Below are positions 1 to 9,874 of a stretch of DNA of 64,000 bases, one piece after another. Location of the stretch: contig NZ_AJYA01000016.1 in assembly GCF_000265075.1 (NCBI RefSeq), positions 1-64,000 of the forward strand. The letters run 5' to 3'. The translations under genes were made by a program, and so were the position numbers. The notes beneath the pieces were generated by a model, which worked only from the letters and a program-made list of their open reading frames with translations, made no database searches and was not told the DNA's origin. Position 1 is the stretch's first letter; the number at the start of each line of letters is the position of its first letter. This DNA is from Nitritalea halalkaliphila LW7 (GTDB lineage Bacteria > Bacteroidota > Bacteroidia > Cytophagales > Cyclobacteriaceae).

Positions 1-1301
1 ACGAAGTCATCTAAAACGACAGCGATACGGCGGCCGATGTTATCTGCTGTTACTCGTCTCCACTTGCGCGCACCTTCTGCATTCATCTGCATGGAAACTG
101 CTGGTCGGGAACTTTGATCCAGGGTCTGGCGGGCATCTGTTACCACATCACCTTCTAAAAGTGCCTGGTCAGAAGAACGGTTAACTCGGATACCGTAAAG
201 CTCTAAAAGCTCCATACCGTCCGCCTGCTGAGGCTTTACAGACCAGAGTAACTTTAGGTTTCTTGGCATCAAGCTTTTCACATCTTCGCGTGCGAAAATT
301 CTATTAATCGTTACAGTGTCACGAATATCATACACCAAGCCATAATTCGCCTTCGTAAGTGCGAAAATAGGGGATACCTGAGAAGAAAAATCATCACCAT
401 CTTCGATTTCAGCGAGCTGACGCTCTAAGTCGATTTCCTCTTCCTCAGACGCACCTTCTTCGGTAGCTTCTGCTTCAGTAGTGCTAGTAGAAGTAGCCGC
501 TTTTTTGGCTTTAGCCTCCTCCACTAAAAGCGTGTTGATGGCTTCTAAATCACCGATATATTCATTAATCTCGACTACTTCCCAAAACTGAAGCTTGGCC
601 ACGCCTTGTAAAAGGTTACGTACACGCTCTGGGTTATCTACACCAGGAAGTTCGATTTGAATACGGCCGGAACCTTGGATCCGCTGGATGTTCGGCTGAG
701 AAGTACCGAAACGATCGACACGTGTTCTTAGAATGTTAAAAGAACGCTCTATCGCATTTTCTACTTCTGTGTTAATGATCGCTAAAATCTCTGAATCGGA
801 AGATTCTAAGGAGATACGTCCACGGTTAGCGGCAGTAGCGAAAACGCTATTGAGCTTACGATCGCCTGCCTTATCTTTCCAAGCGCTGTAAAAGATGTCA
901 GCGAAATTTTGATTGCTCGTTTTCGCTTCTTCTACCGCCTGCTCGATAGCGGCATTAAATTGAGGATCCTTGCTGTTTCCAGCCAGACCCCGCACGATTT
1001 CAGTAGGAGAGACCTCTAAGGTAACTTGCATACCGCCCTGAAGATCGAGACCTAAACCTAATTCGATTTCCTTAATTTCCTTATAAGTAAAGGAAGCGCC
1101 TAAGAAATTATACACGGGTAAGCGGTAGATGGAATCCAAATACGCTTGTCGCTTGACGAAGTCGACGTTACCATTTTCATCCGTGGCGTAGGCGACCGCT
1201 TCTTTTTGGATGTTATTGGATACAAATGTGAATGACAAGTAATACAGGCAGAGCCCTGTAATCACGACCGTCAAAAACACAATGAGGCCTTTGTTACGCA
1301 T
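1..1301 (-). CDS. secD: Protein translocase subunit SecD (N-terminal part of SecD or SecDF fusion), truncated by window edge
   Basis: Reading leftwards from the ATG at 1301 gives an open frame that runs off position 1, so about 433 N-terminal residues are visible. It starts with one membrane helix (MRNKGLIVFLTVVITG), then shows the SecD signature GLGLDLQGGMQVTLEV near residue 83, and later RVDRFGTSQPNIQRIQGSG followed by IQIELPGV, both typical of the SecD periplasmic P1 region. A Ser/Thr/Glu-rich low-complexity insert follows. SecD works with SecF in the inner membrane, using the proton gradient to pull secreted proteins through SecYEG. In Bacteroidota SecD and SecF are usually one polypeptide, so the missing part probably continues into SecF; that is knowledge of the phylum, not seen here. 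Confidence 0.93.
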   Translation of the reverse strand, partial: MRNKGLIVFLTVVITGLCLYYLSFTFVSNNIQKEAVAYATDENGNVDFVKRQAYLDSIYRLPVYNFLGASFTYKEIKEIELGLGLDLQGGMQVTLEVSPTEIVRGLAGNSKDPQFNAAIEQAVEEAKTSNQNFADIFYSAWKDKAGDRKLNSVFATAANRGRISLESSDSEILAIINTEVENAIERSFNILRTRVDRFGTSQPNIQRIQGSGRIQIELPGVDNPERVRNLLQGVAKLQFWEVVEINEYIGDLEAINTLLVEEAKAKKAATSTSTTEAEATEEGASEEEEIDLERQLAEIEDGDDFSSQVSPIFALTKANYGLVYDIRDTVTINRIFAREDVKSLMPRNLKLLWSVKPQQADGMELLELYGIRVNRSSDQALLEGDVVTDARQTLDQSSRPAVSMQMNAEGARKWRRVTADNIGRRIAVVLDDF

Positions 1302-1404
1302 AGTAAATGTAGAAATATAAAGTATAAAGTATGATTACATGATTAGGAGACAGCTCCGTAGCTATAGGCGGACTGTCGAGAATAGTGTACTACCAGAAAG
1401 GAAA

Positions 1405-1794
1405 TTAAGGGGCGTTCTTCGAAATGATACGCTCAAAAAGTATGGTGTTAAAATCGCCTGAAAGGGGTATCAAGCGAAGCGTCCACTCGCCTTTCGGCTG
1501 AAGGGGAGGCAAAATTTCATAAATAAAATAGAGCATCTGCTCTGCTATCAAGCTGATAAAAGGAAGAACTGCCTGCACGGGTGCCGCTAAAAAACTCTCC
1601 CCCGGGACACTCTCACGCTCTGCATCTGCTGATGCTGCCGATTGCTCTAGGTGCACATCAGCATGCTGACGTAGCTGCTCGTAAAGAAATTCCCCACTCG
1701 AAAACAAAAAGCAAAAAAATACAGCCAGCAGGAGCGATAAGCGCTGCTTCCATGTAACCGTATGTGTTGCCTTATTTTGTTTCATAATGGGCAA
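1405..1794 (-). CDS. Small hypothetical membrane protein
   Basis: A 129-residue protein; a start three codons later (MKQNKATH, at 1785) is equally plausible. It has a basic N-terminus followed by a hydrophobic helix at about residues 18-34 (LSLLLAVFFCFLFSSG), an acidic, Ala/Ser-rich middle, and a second hydrophobic stretch around residues 72-95 (VQAVLPFISLIAEQMLYFIY). The C-terminus is polar. I do not recognise a family. It lies just downstream of secD's start, on the same strand, between udk and secD, and could be co-transcribed with them. Confidence 0.55.
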   Translation of the reverse strand: MPIMKQNKATHTVTWKQRLSLLLAVFFCFLFSSGEFLYEQLRQHADVHLEQSAASADAERESVPGESFLAAPVQAVLPFISLIAEQMLYFIYEILPPLQPKGEWTLRLIPLSGDFNTILFERIISKNAP

Positions 1795-1908
1795 AGATAG
1801 TGAAATGCAACTACTTCCCTAAAAAATCAACAAAAAATATGTTAATTTCCTCGAGATGAGCACCTTGGAAATAGCCGAAGACCAAAAAAGGAGGCTAACC
1901 GTATCCGT

Positions 1909-2529
1909 CTAGCGGCTGATTTTCATCTTTAAATAAGTCCGGATAATGTCGAGCGCCTTATCAAAGCTCTTGTTATTCGGAATGATTAGATCTGCATCTT
2001 GCTTAAACGGCTCAATGTATTTTTCATACGTCGGCATCACATGCCGCTCATAGCGGTACAGTACATCGTCTAAATCATAGCCCCGCTCCACCTTATCACG
2101 CACGATACGGCGCTTCAGCTTGATGTACTCTTTCGCATCTATAAACACCTTTAAATCGAGTAAGTCTGCTAATTCAGGATAATACAAGACAAAAATACCT
2201 TCCACCACCACTACAGGAGCGGGTTCGAAGCTGAGCATCTTCGGCTTTTTATTGGGATTATTAAAGGTATATTCTTGCCGCTGCACCGTTTCCCCTCTCT
2301 GAATCTTCGCGATATCTTCCGCATACTGTTCGAAATCTATCGAGTGTGGGGTATCGAAGTTATGCACGCCCTTATCATCGATCGGCTGCAGGTGGCGGGG
2401 TTTGTAATAATTATCTTGTGAAATCAGACATACCTCCCCGGGTTCGAAGGCATGTAATAAACGATCCAAAAACAATGTTTTGCCGGAAGCACTGCCTCCT
2501 GTAATTCCTACGATGTACGGCCTGTTCAT
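1909..2529 (-). CDS. udk: Uridine kinase
   Basis: A 206-residue P-loop kinase that phosphorylates uridine and cytidine to UMP and CMP with ATP or GTP in pyrimidine salvage. The Walker A motif GGSASGKT is at residues 11-18. The substrate-binding region ISQDNYYKPR, the segment HNFDTPHSIDF, and RRIVRDKVERGYDLDDVLYRYE are all characteristic of uridine kinases. The length is normal for Udk (about 205-215). It is the downstream member of a minus-strand run with rdgB, the fRMsr gene and ribD, separated from rdgB by about 70 bases. Confidence 0.95.
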   Translation of the reverse strand: MNRPYIVGITGGSASGKTLFLDRLLHAFEPGEVCLISQDNYYKPRHLQPIDDKGVHNFDTPHSIDFEQYAEDIAKIQRGETVQRQEYTFNNPNKKPKMLSFEPAPVVVVEGIFVLYYPELADLLDLKVFIDAKEYIKLKRRIVRDKVERGYDLDDVLYRYERHVMPTYEKYIEPFKQDADLIIPNNKSFDKALDIIRTYLKMKISR

Positions 2530-2601
2530 GGGTTACAAAATTAGAAAATTCTTAGCACTTACAACCCATTCCTGCCGCTCAAAATTAAAACCTCACCTAT
2601 T

Positions 2602-3192
2602 TTAGGGCTTTTTTATCCTTTCCTGAAAAAAATCGACCAGCTGGCGTACGGCTTTACCCCGATGGCTGATCTGGTTTTTCTCCTCCATGGACATCTCTGC
2701 GAACGTGCGTTCCTGCCCCTCAGGAACGAAAAGTGGGTCATAACCGAAGCCGTCTGTACCTCTAAGCTCCTCGAGGATATGTCCATGCGCTTCACCGATA
2801 AAAGTATGCCGTTCATTTTCTTCTAAAATCAAGGCGATAACTGTTCGAAAAGCAGCATGCCGATCCGTTTTTCCACGCATTTCCTGCGCTAACTTGGCTA
2901 CATTCCGCGCATCTGATCGCGGTTCTCCCGCATAGTAAGCCGCATGCACACCCGGCGCACCGCCCAGTGCAGACACTTCCAGCCCTGTATCATCCGCGAA
3001 ACAGGGCACTCCATACTTTTCGAACACATAACTAGCTTTCTCGAAGGCATTATGCTCGAGGGTTTCGCCCGTCTCGGGCAAAACTTCCGTACACCCGATC
3101 TCCGCTAAACTCACTAACTCCACCGAATCCGGTAGGGCGGCCTGCACTTCAGCTAGCTTCTTTTTGTTATTCGTCGCAAAACAAATTTTCAT
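2602..3192 (-). CDS. rdgB: XTP/dITP pyrophosphatase (RdgB/HAM1 family)
   Basis: A 196-residue non-canonical purine NTP pyrophosphatase that hydrolyses dITP, ITP and XTP to the monophosphate and so keeps deaminated purines out of nucleic acids. The family motifs are all present: the N-terminal FATNNKKKLAEV, the metal-binding ADDTGLEVSALGG, the segment DGFGYDPLFVPEG and the C-terminal QISHRGKAV. The length is as expected. It starts 10 bases after the stop of the preceding fRMsr gene, so the two are probably co-transcribed. Confidence 0.95.
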   Translation of the reverse strand: MKICFATNNKKKLAEVQAALPDSVELVSLAEIGCTEVLPETGETLEHNAFEKASYVFEKYGVPCFADDTGLEVSALGGAPGVHAAYYAGEPRSDARNVAKLAQEMRGKTDRHAAFRTVIALILEENERHTFIGEAHGHILEELRGTDGFGYDPLFVPEGQERTFAEMSMEEKNQISHRGKAVRQLVDFFQERIKKP

Positions 3193-3202
3193 CTTCTCCC
3201 GC

Positions 3203-3685
3203 TTAAAATTTCTCGGCTACTACTGCCATTAGCCGCTCCAGTTCCTGAACATCTACCGCTGTGAAATCATCCAGCTGATCACTGTCCACATCTAATACGC
3301 CTAAAACCACTCCATCCTTAACGATAGGAATGACCACTTCGGAACGGGAGGCACTACTGCAGGCGATATGGCCTGGAAAAGCATCCACATCCGGGACGAG
3401 GATACTTTGCGCCTGCGCCCAAGCCTGACCACAGACACCCTTACCTTTTCGAATCCTCGTACAAGCCAGTGGCCCCTGAAAAGGCCCTAACACAAGCTCC
3501 TCATCCTTTACCAGATAAAAGCCTACCCAGAAAAACCCAAAAGCCTCTCGCAGCACCGCCGAGACATTCGCTAAATTAGCGATCAGGTCGCTCTCTGCAT
3601 CGATTAGTGCCTTAATTTGGGGATAAATCGCCTCGTAAACAGCTTGACGCTCACGGGTTTCTGGTAGAAATAAGGACTCTGCCAT
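3203..3685 (-). CDS. msrC: Free methionine-(R)-sulfoxide reductase, GAF domain (fRMsr)
   Basis: A 160-residue single GAF-domain protein. It carries the signature of fRMsr enzymes, which reduce free methionine-R-sulfoxide in the cytoplasm: FFWVGFYLV, then LACTRI with Cys75, GVCGQAW with Cys85 and HIACSSASRSEVV with Cys109, and finally GVLDVDSD. The three cysteines occupy the positions of the catalytic and resolving cysteines of the Escherichia coli and yeast enzymes. It sits between ribD (27 bases) and rdgB (10 bases) in the same direction, an apparent housekeeping operon for damage repair of small molecules and riboflavin synthesis. Confidence 0.92.
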   Translation of the reverse strand: MAESLFLPETRERQAVYEAIYPQIKALIDAESDLIANLANVSAVLREAFGFFWVGFYLVKDEELVLGPFQGPLACTRIRKGKGVCGQAWAQAQSILVPDVDAFPGHIACSSASRSEVVIPIVKDGVVLGVLDVDSDQLDDFTAVDVQELERLMAVVAEKF

Positions 3686-3712
3686 CTGTATCTTTGGTTT
3701 ATTTGTACAAAT

Positions 3713-4789
3713 TCAATTAAATGCGCCGGGCGGGGCATCAGCCACCTCAGCCTGTGCTTCACGATAATAATAGGCCAGCTGATCACCACCGATTTCCTCC
3801 ACATGCGCGGCGGAAACGCCTAAACGGGGAGCTGCTAGGCCGCTGTGAAAACGCTGTGCACTGGTAAACACGCGCGCCTCGTCCCAAAGTTCCTGCTCCA
3901 CAAAGCTCCGCAGGATCCCAGCGCCACCTTCCACGAAAATACTACGAATCCCGCGACCAAAAAGGTCCTCTAAACTACCGTGCAACTGGCTGCCTGGCCC
4001 TTGCGGCACATAAATCGGGCCTTGAATCACTTTCGGGGCAGTGAATTCCTCCTGTCGATGATAAATCAAGGTCAGCTGACCGTCTGCCAGCACATGGCGG
4101 TCTTCAGGAACCTCCAGGTGTTCGTCCAGCAGTACCCGCGTAGGAGAGGGGCCCACCCAGTCGCGCACATCTAGGCGGGGATTATCCGCGATAGCAGTTC
4201 CTGCGCCGACTAGGATAGCATCCTCCTCAGCCCGCCAGCGATGCACCAGCTGCCGGCTTAGGGAGGAGCTAATCCACTTAGAGTCTCCATTTTCTCGCGC
4301 CACGAAACCATCAGCCGTCTGTGCCCATTTTAGGATGATATAAGGGCGCTTTCGGCGCAAAGTAGCAAAAAAACGCCTATTCTGATGCCGCACTTCCCGC
4401 TCCAGAATGCCTACCTCCACCTCGATTCCGGCAGCCCTCAACTTGGCCACACCTTTCCCCGCCACTAAGGGGTTCGTATCCAAGGCAGCGATAACCACCT
4501 TCTTCACTGCACTTTCTACCAGCAAATCGGCACAGGGAGGGGTTTTGCCCCAGTGGGCACAGGGCTCTAAGGTAACATACACCGTAGATGCCGCTAAGCG
4601 TGCCGGATCCTGAACAGCGCGAACTGCATGCACCTCCGCATGAGGACCCCCATAGGCCTGATGATAGCCTTCCCCTATAATTTCATCTTCATGCACGATG
4701 ACACAGCCCACCATCGGGTTAGGACTAACATGGCCTGCTCCTAAGGCGGCCAGCTCCAGGGCTCTTCGCATGTATCTTTCGTCGCTCAT
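3713..4789 (-). CDS. ribD: Riboflavin biosynthesis protein RibD (deaminase/reductase)
   Basis: A 358-residue bifunctional enzyme: the N-terminal domain deaminates the pyrimidine produced by GTP cyclohydrolase II, and the C-terminal domain reduces the ribosyl side chain with NADPH. The zinc-binding deaminase motif HAE is at residues 50-52 and PCAHWGKTPPC holds the two zinc cysteines (77 and 86). The reductase part begins near residue 150 (RPYIILKWAQTADG) and contains VEGGAGILRSF. Its ATG overlaps the stop of the upstream DUF4382 gene by four bases, indicating translational coupling. The other riboflavin genes are not in the window. Confidence 0.95.
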   Translation of the reverse strand: MSDERYMRRALELAALGAGHVSPNPMVGCVIVHEDEIIGEGYHQAYGGPHAEVHAVRAVQDPARLAASTVYVTLEPCAHWGKTPPCADLLVESAVKKVVIAALDTNPLVAGKGVAKLRAAGIEVEVGILEREVRHQNRRFFATLRRKRPYIILKWAQTADGFVARENGDSKWISSSLSRQLVHRWRAEEDAILVGAGTAIADNPRLDVRDWVGPSPTRVLLDEHLEVPEDRHVLADGQLTLIYHRQEEFTAPKVIQGPIYVPQGPGSQLHGSLEDLFGRGIRSIFVEGGAGILRSFVEQELWDEARVFTSAQRFHSGLAAPRLGVSAAHVEEIGGDQLAYYYREAQAEVADAPPGAFN

Positions 4790-5583
4790 GGGGTTCGCTG
4801 CTGTAAAGTGATCGGATCTAGGTTCAGTTCGCCTCCCGGCAAAACAGTGAGATTAAACAAGGTGTCTACCGCGAACATGGGGTTACGCGGGAAGAAATAC
4901 AGGTCATAGGTGCCATTTAATCCAAAAAGTGTGAAATCCCCCGTGGCAGCGTTTTCCTCTAGCGTCACCCCCGTGGCGATCGTATCCGTTTCGTTTACGG
5001 CCCAGACCTGAACCTCCATGCCACCCGGGCGAACGGCGCCACGAAGTCTTCCCGTTTCAGCCGTTACAAAACCACGTGCCACAGGCCGGAAAAATAGTTG
5101 ACCACTCGCATTTTCGAATATCGAACGAAAAATATCTAAATCGATCACGAGGTCATAGGCGAAAGCCGGCAGTAAACGCGCGTTCACATTTATACTTAGC
5201 TGGCGCAAATTTTCATTGGTAAACGTAAGCGGAAGCACGCGTTCGTCTCCAAAACGGACTTCCTGCTGACCGCCGAAGAGTAGTTCCACGCGTTCTAATT
5301 GGCCGGCAGGGACCTCATCCCTACCCAGCAGCCCGAGGCGTCCCCCCACGAGAAGGCTAACATTTACCAAGCGTGTGGGGCCATCGTAAGGCACGAAAAT
5401 CGGCATGCTTTCCCCTTCGAAAAAGAGATTAACGCCTTCGATTTCCACGAAAACCTGCTCGAAAGGTCCGGGTGCATCGGTTAAAAAGATATTTAACAAG
5501 GTTTCCGTTCGCTCCTCAGCATTCGAACAGGCGCTGAGGCCGAGGAGGAGAAAAACGATTAAGCTATAGAGAAGAGATTTCAT
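4786..5583 (-). CDS. DUF4382-type lipoprotein
   Basis: A 265-residue predicted lipoprotein: hydrophobic signal peptide MKSLLYSLIVFLLLGLSAC with the lipobox LSAC and acceptor Cys19. The mature part begins with LLNIFLTDAPGPFEQVFVEI, which resembles the opening of DUF4382 domains (a beta-sandwich of unknown function common in Bacteroidota lipoproteins). The C-terminal half reads like a carboxypeptidase-regulatory-like beta fold (GDFTLFGLNGTYDLYFFP). It is the first gene of the ribD run and diverges from dgt. No enzymatic role can be assigned. Confidence 0.75.
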   Translation of the reverse strand: MKSLLYSLIVFLLLGLSACSNAEERTETLLNIFLTDAPGPFEQVFVEIEGVNLFFEGESMPIFVPYDGPTRLVNVSLLVGGRLGLLGRDEVPAGQLERVELLFGGQQEVRFGDERVLPLTFTNENLRQLSINVNARLLPAFAYDLVIDLDIFRSIFENASGQLFFRPVARGFVTAETGRLRGAVRPGGMEVQVWAVNETDTIATGVTLEENAATGDFTLFGLNGTYDLYFFPRNPMFAVDTLFNLTVLPGGELNLDPITLQQRTP

Positions 5584-5676
5584 GTCCTATGTGTGAGCGC
5601 TAGTCGATTTAAGCTTCTTATTAAAAGGTAAATTTACGCTTTTATCAGGAATTTTTAGATTTCTTTTCAGAAGCCT

Positions 5677-5684
5677 TACCTTTG
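5677..5684 (+). promoter_or_regulatory. Putative Bacteroidota -7 promoter box upstream of dgt
   Basis: TACCTTTG matches the Bacteroidota -7 consensus TAnnTTTG and ends six bases before the first ATG of dgt, which would imply a very short or absent 5' leader. No clear TTTG -33 box is seen at the expected distance, so support is weak. Confidence 0.3.
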
Positions 5685-5689
5685 TCTTT

Positions 5690-7038
5690 ATGATGCAGTG
5701 GGAAAATCTACTCCGCCCGGGACGCTACACCCCTGGAAAACCTTATGTAAGCAGTGCTGAGCCGCACCGGAGCCCTTTCGAAAGGACTATGACCGCATCC
5801 TTTTTTCGGCACCCTTCCGAAATCTCCAGGACAAGACACAAGTCTTTCCCCTCCCTGAAAACGCCTTTGTCCATACTAGGCTCACACATAGCCTGGAAGT
5901 GGCCAGCGTGGGGCGCTCTCTCGGCAAGCAGGTAGGCGACTTTTTACTTCAGCGCTACACTTCCCTGCAGGAAAACTACACCACAGCAGACATCGCTGCC
6001 ATCGTTTCGGCTGCGGCACTCTGCCATGACATCGGGAATCCTCCTTTTGGGCATGCTGGCGAAACGGCCCTCTCCGACTACTTTCGCTTCGGCGAATATG
6101 GCATGGTATGGCAGCGCTATGTGCAGCCAGAAGAGTGGGAAGATCTGATCGCCTTTGAAGGAAATGCACAGGGGCTGCGCATGCTCAGTGCCCCCCAGAG
6201 CGGCTTAAATCTCTCAGCCGCCACCGTGGCTGCCTTCATGAAATACCCGCGGCCTGCACAGCTCTTTCAGCCGGACCCCCACCGAAAAAGCCAGAAAAAG
6301 TACGGCTTCTTTGCCGACCAGGCAAAGGACGTAGAAGCTCTCTACAGTTACTTGGGCATACCTGAAATCGGCTCCGGCGCATTCTACCGGCACCCACTGA
6401 GCTTTCTAGTGGAAGCTGCGGACGATATCTGCTACAGCATGATCGACCTAGAAGATGCCTGTACCTTGGGCTTGATCTCAGAAAACACCTACGTCGAACT
6501 GCTGGCCTCACTACTCGGACACCGGTTTCAGCCGGAAAAACTGCGCGCTTATCCTGAAAAAACCCAGCGCCTAGCCGTTTTGCGCTCCCTGGCCATCGGT
6601 ACCCTGATCGACAGCTGTGCTGCGGTCTTCCGGGAAGAGGAAAGCGCGATGCGCAAAGGGACCTTCGATCAGGCCCTTACCTCCTGCATTCCTGAAAAAG
6701 AGCCTCTAAACGCCATCGCACACTTTTCCGTGCAGCATATTTACCGCTCTGCACCGGTACTGGAAAAAGAGGCGGCAGGATTTCAGGTCTTAGAAGGGCT
6801 ATTAGAAGCATTTCTGCGGGCCTTCCACCACGCGCGCTATCAGACCGAACGCTACGGCGGAAAAGACAAGAGCATGCTGCGGCTTCTTCCAGAAAGCTTA
6901 CAGCTTAAAATCAAACAAGAGGAGTTCTCCACATACACGCTGCTTCGCCTGCTGCTGGATCACATCAGCGGCATGACCGACAAGCAGTCTCTTACCCTTT
7001 ACCGAAAAGTTCGAGGCATCAGTTTACCTGGCCATTAA
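5690..7038 (+). CDS. dgt: dGTP triphosphohydrolase (dGTPase), one frameshift in this sequence
   Basis: HD-domain enzyme that splits dGTP into deoxyguanosine and triphosphate. The N-terminus MMQWENLLRPGRY and RSPFER is in one frame; from 5788 the other frame continues with YDRILFSAPFRNLQDKTQV, then the HD-family motif THSLEVASVGRSLG, HDIGNPPFGHAGE, and the later helices. Adding one G in the run at 5784-5785 joins them (RSPFER-DYDR), so this is a single-base deletion. The joined protein is about 449 residues, normal for the family. The ATG at 5693 is an alternative start. Its stop codon overlaps the stop of the convergent TPR gene. The intact catalytic motifs argue against a real pseudogene. 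Confidence 0.9.
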
Positions 7039-8254
7039 TCGCCACCACTCGTTGCGCACCACTTGTCACGGAGACGCAGCGCGGGCTTGAAGTTTTGGGC
7101 GGCAGCCTGATGCAGCGCCCTGCACGCCCCGGCAGTATCATCTAGGGCCGCTAAGGATCTGGCCAGTAAAAAATAGGCTTGGGGAAACTCTGGGCGCTCC
7201 TGTATGGCACGGGAATAAGCCGCCACGGCCTCCTCATGGTTTTCTTGCTTGCGCGCTATATTCCCTAGGCCGAAATACACTTCCGCCGGAAACAGACCCT
7301 CACGTAAAAGCTCTTGATAAGCCGCATGGGCAGCATCCAGCTCTCCCGTTTTCTCCAGTGCGATGGTATGCATCAGCACGATTTCCTTATCTTCATGCAC
7401 AGCTAAAATCGCTTGGAAATAGGTTAAAGCTGTTTCAAAGTCCCTGACTGCAAGCAGGTTCGCCCTTTTTCCTTCCCCGGGGCCGTAAACGTGGGCAGTG
7501 CGTCTCGCATTTGGGTAAAGAAAACGGGGTCTTGGTTGTCTGCATCCTGTTCCGCGAGTGTCAGCACGAAAGCCATCCCATTTAAAGAGGCTAAATGGTA
7601 GGGATTTATCGAAAGTACCTTCGTGTAGTGCTCGACAGCCAGTCTATAATGGCCAAAATGCCGCAAAAGCTCCGCTCGCGCGAAATAAAGCTGTGGGTCT
7701 TTCGTCTCGTACTTGATCGCCTTCGAATAATACTGCAAGGCCACATCGTAAACCTCCAGCTCTTCATACCCTTTCGCTAGGGTCGCATAAATCGACGCTT
7801 TCTGCGCCACGATATCGGCCTTATCGCCTAAGATACCATCGTAGCGTGTTCCTCTCAAATAATGTAACCGATTATCGAGCGAACGTAACTCCAGCAAGCG
7901 CTCTAAGTCAGGAATCGCAGCCACATAATCGCCACGTTCCGCACGAAGCATAGCATGCCCGTAAAGCGCCTGTGGTAGGTTCGGGGCCAGCTCCAGCAGG
8001 AGCACATAATCACCGATGGCACCCTCTCGGTTTCCCATTTGCTCACGAATAGCAGCACGAAGCAGATACGCTTCCTTAAAATAAGGATGATCTCGAAGAA
8101 TCGTGGTAGTTAACTGCTCAGCACCTTTCACTTCACCCTCTTCCCAAAGCACCAAAACAGACGCTATCGCCTCTCTTTGGCTGTAGTCTTGCGCCTGAAG
8201 CGCAAAGGCCTGCAGAGCTAAAATCCATAAAAATGATAGGCTTTTGTATAGCAT
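7035..8254 (-). CDS. Secreted tetratricopeptide-repeat protein, one frameshift
   Basis: Start chosen at 8254, where MLYKSLSFLWILALQAFALQAQ forms a signal peptide; an upstream extension to 8329 lacks that logic. At least six TPR-like helix pairs follow, for example AIGDYVLLLELAPNLPQALY, YYSKAIKYETKDPQLYFARA and HYTKVLSINPYHLASLNGMA. The first frame ends shortly after PGKEKG; the other frame continues with RDFETALTYFQAILAV and further TPRs up to 7035. The break falls in the G/A runs at about 7461-7482 and is best explained by a one-base indel. The joined protein is about 406 residues. TPR proteins are protein-protein scaffolds; the partner is unknown. Confidence 0.8.
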
Positions 8255-8503
8255 GGTAGAAATGATTACGTAAAAAGACTGGAAACCGTTGCTACTCCTT
8301 AAATTTAAGGGTATTATGGCGAAAAACATACAGCTTGTTTGGATTTAAACGTTTACATAAGAAACATTCTTCGCATAAGGCCGTTGAAAATGCAATCTAC
8401 ATGACTAAAAAAGAGACGTCACTGGCTATTTCACGTTATTTTCGGCACCTTTATTGCTGAACGGAGGTTTTATTATACAGTTTCTATAAAACAGTAAGGC
8501 ATC

Positions 8504-9088
8504 ATGAACAAAGTTACGCGTTACGTGCTGCTGGCTGCGGTAGGGTTAAGCATCAATTTTACAGCGTCTGCACAAAGCACACTTAACGAGGGGTCTATCT
8601 CTACCCAATTCGACTACTTGAATGAGATTTCGAATAACTATCAGGAGTTTAAAGTGGTAAAAAAGACCCACCTCGAACAGCTGAAAAAAAACGTAACCGA
8701 TTCACTCCGCACCTACGCTGAAGAACAAAAGGTTCTGGCCGAAAAGATAAAACGCCAAGAAGCTGAGATAAAAAGCCTCCAAGAAGATCAGGAGACCCTG
8801 CAGGCTGAACTAAGTGAGGCGATCGCCAATCGCGAAAACCTGACCCTCTTAGGCATTCAAACCTCTAAAACTGTTTATAATTCCATTTTGTGGACCATCA
8901 TCGCAGCATTAGCAGGAGCATTTGCCTTTTCTTTTATACAGTTTAGCCGCTCTCATAAAATTATCAAGCAAGCGCGCAAAGACCTCGCAGATACGATGGA
9001 GGAGTTCGAACAGCATCGAAAAAATACCCTAGATCGTGAACGCAAGTTGAAACGTGAACTAGTCGATGCCTTACAAGGCAAAAAATAA
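8504..9088 (+). CDS. Hypothetical exported membrane protein with coiled coil
   Basis: A 194-residue protein with signal peptide MNKVTRYVLLAAVGLSINFTASAQ, a charged periplasmic coiled coil at about residues 45-110 (heptad-like EEQKVLAEKIKRQEAEIKSL), a transmembrane helix at about 126-147 (ILWTIIAALAGAFAFSFI), and a second, cytoplasmic coiled coil rich in Lys/Glu. I do not recognise a function; proteins of this architecture recur in Bacteroidota genomes as conserved hypotheticals. It is followed directly by a strong terminator, so it is the last gene of its transcript, probably monocistronic. Confidence 0.65.
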   Translation: MNKVTRYVLLAAVGLSINFTASAQSTLNEGSISTQFDYLNEISNNYQEFKVVKKTHLEQLKKNVTDSLRTYAEEQKVLAEKIKRQEAEIKSLQEDQETLQAELSEAIANRENLTLLGIQTSKTVYNSILWTIIAALAGAFAFSFIQFSRSHKIIKQARKDLADTMEEFEQHRKNTLDRERKLKRELVDALQGKK

Positions 9089-9089
9089 A

Positions 9090-9126
9090 AAAAGTCCTCC
9101 TGACCATGGATCGGGAGGACTTTTTA
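9090..9126 (+). terminator. Rho-independent terminator after the coiled-coil gene
   Basis: GTCCTCC at 9094-9100 pairs with GGAGGAC at 9114-9120; an A-run precedes the stem and a T-run (9121-9125) follows. It starts two bases after the stop codon of the 8504-9088 gene. Confidence 0.85.
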
Positions 9127-9265
9127 GGTATATGGGAAAGGCCTACGTGACCGATTTGCGGACACCACTCCGCAATACACCGCATTTGAAAAGGGATCAA
9201 CACTCATCTAAGATCAACCAGAAACAAATAAAGTGGGTACGTAAGCCTTATGTAAAGAGCATCAA

Positions 9266-9589
9266 CTAGGTAATCAGGATTAAGATAAGGAGGATAATAA
9301 TGATCGCTCCCACACTTAAATAAACACCTTCCTGTTTTTTCGCTTCTTTTTTAAGCGCTTTCAGTTCCTTGCGTACCTCTTTACGCTCTGTGCTCGTCAT
9401 GGCAGAAAAATCCATGTCTTTAATCTCATCCACGCGCTCCGAAATCTCCTCGGCACGTGACTTGACGAGCATCTCTTCAGCAGCGCTCACGGGCGCTACC
9501 TTCTCATCGGTACGCTCATTTAGGTTAGCCCAGGCACTAAAGCCTACAGTAACCACAAGGGCACAGGCTAATAACAGTTGCTTGATCAT
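9266..9589 (-). CDS. Small hypothetical exported membrane protein
   Basis: A 107-residue protein with an N-terminal signal sequence (MIKQLLLACALVVTVGFSAWA), an acidic helix (RAEEISERVDEIKDMDFSAM), a very basic helix (ERKEVRKELKALKKEAKKQE), and a C-terminal hydrophobic helix GAIIIILLILILIT. It is typical of small Bacteroidota envelope proteins of unknown function. It lies alone on the minus strand between two plus-strand genes. Confidence 0.6.
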   Translation of the reverse strand: MIKQLLLACALVVTVGFSAWANLNERTDEKVAPVSAAEEMLVKSRAEEISERVDEIKDMDFSAMTSTERKEVRKELKALKKEAKKQEGVYLSVGAIIIILLILILIT

Positions 9590-9874
9590 GTAGTTGATTG
9601 ATTTTTAGGTACGTAATAATTATTTAGGTACTCGTCAACTCAAAATTGAGGCCAAAGATATGAAATTAATCCATTACTTCTAAAGATCAGCTAAAGATGA
9701 ATAGCTAAAAAAGTATATATTCGGGTATTTTACTGAAAAAAATCAATTAGGCATGCTATGCTTTTACCATGCCATCTGATTTCTGTCGCTTAAAATCCCC
9801 TGCCGAGCCATTAAATTTCGTACCTTAGCCCGTTCGAAAGTGATTTAAAAAACTAGCTGAAGCACCCACCTGAT

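Noticed and set aside
9156-9175. Hairpin TTGCGGA/TCCGCAA between two convergent small genes
   Set aside because: Stem is good but neither strand has a T-run after it; too little to call a terminator or RNA.
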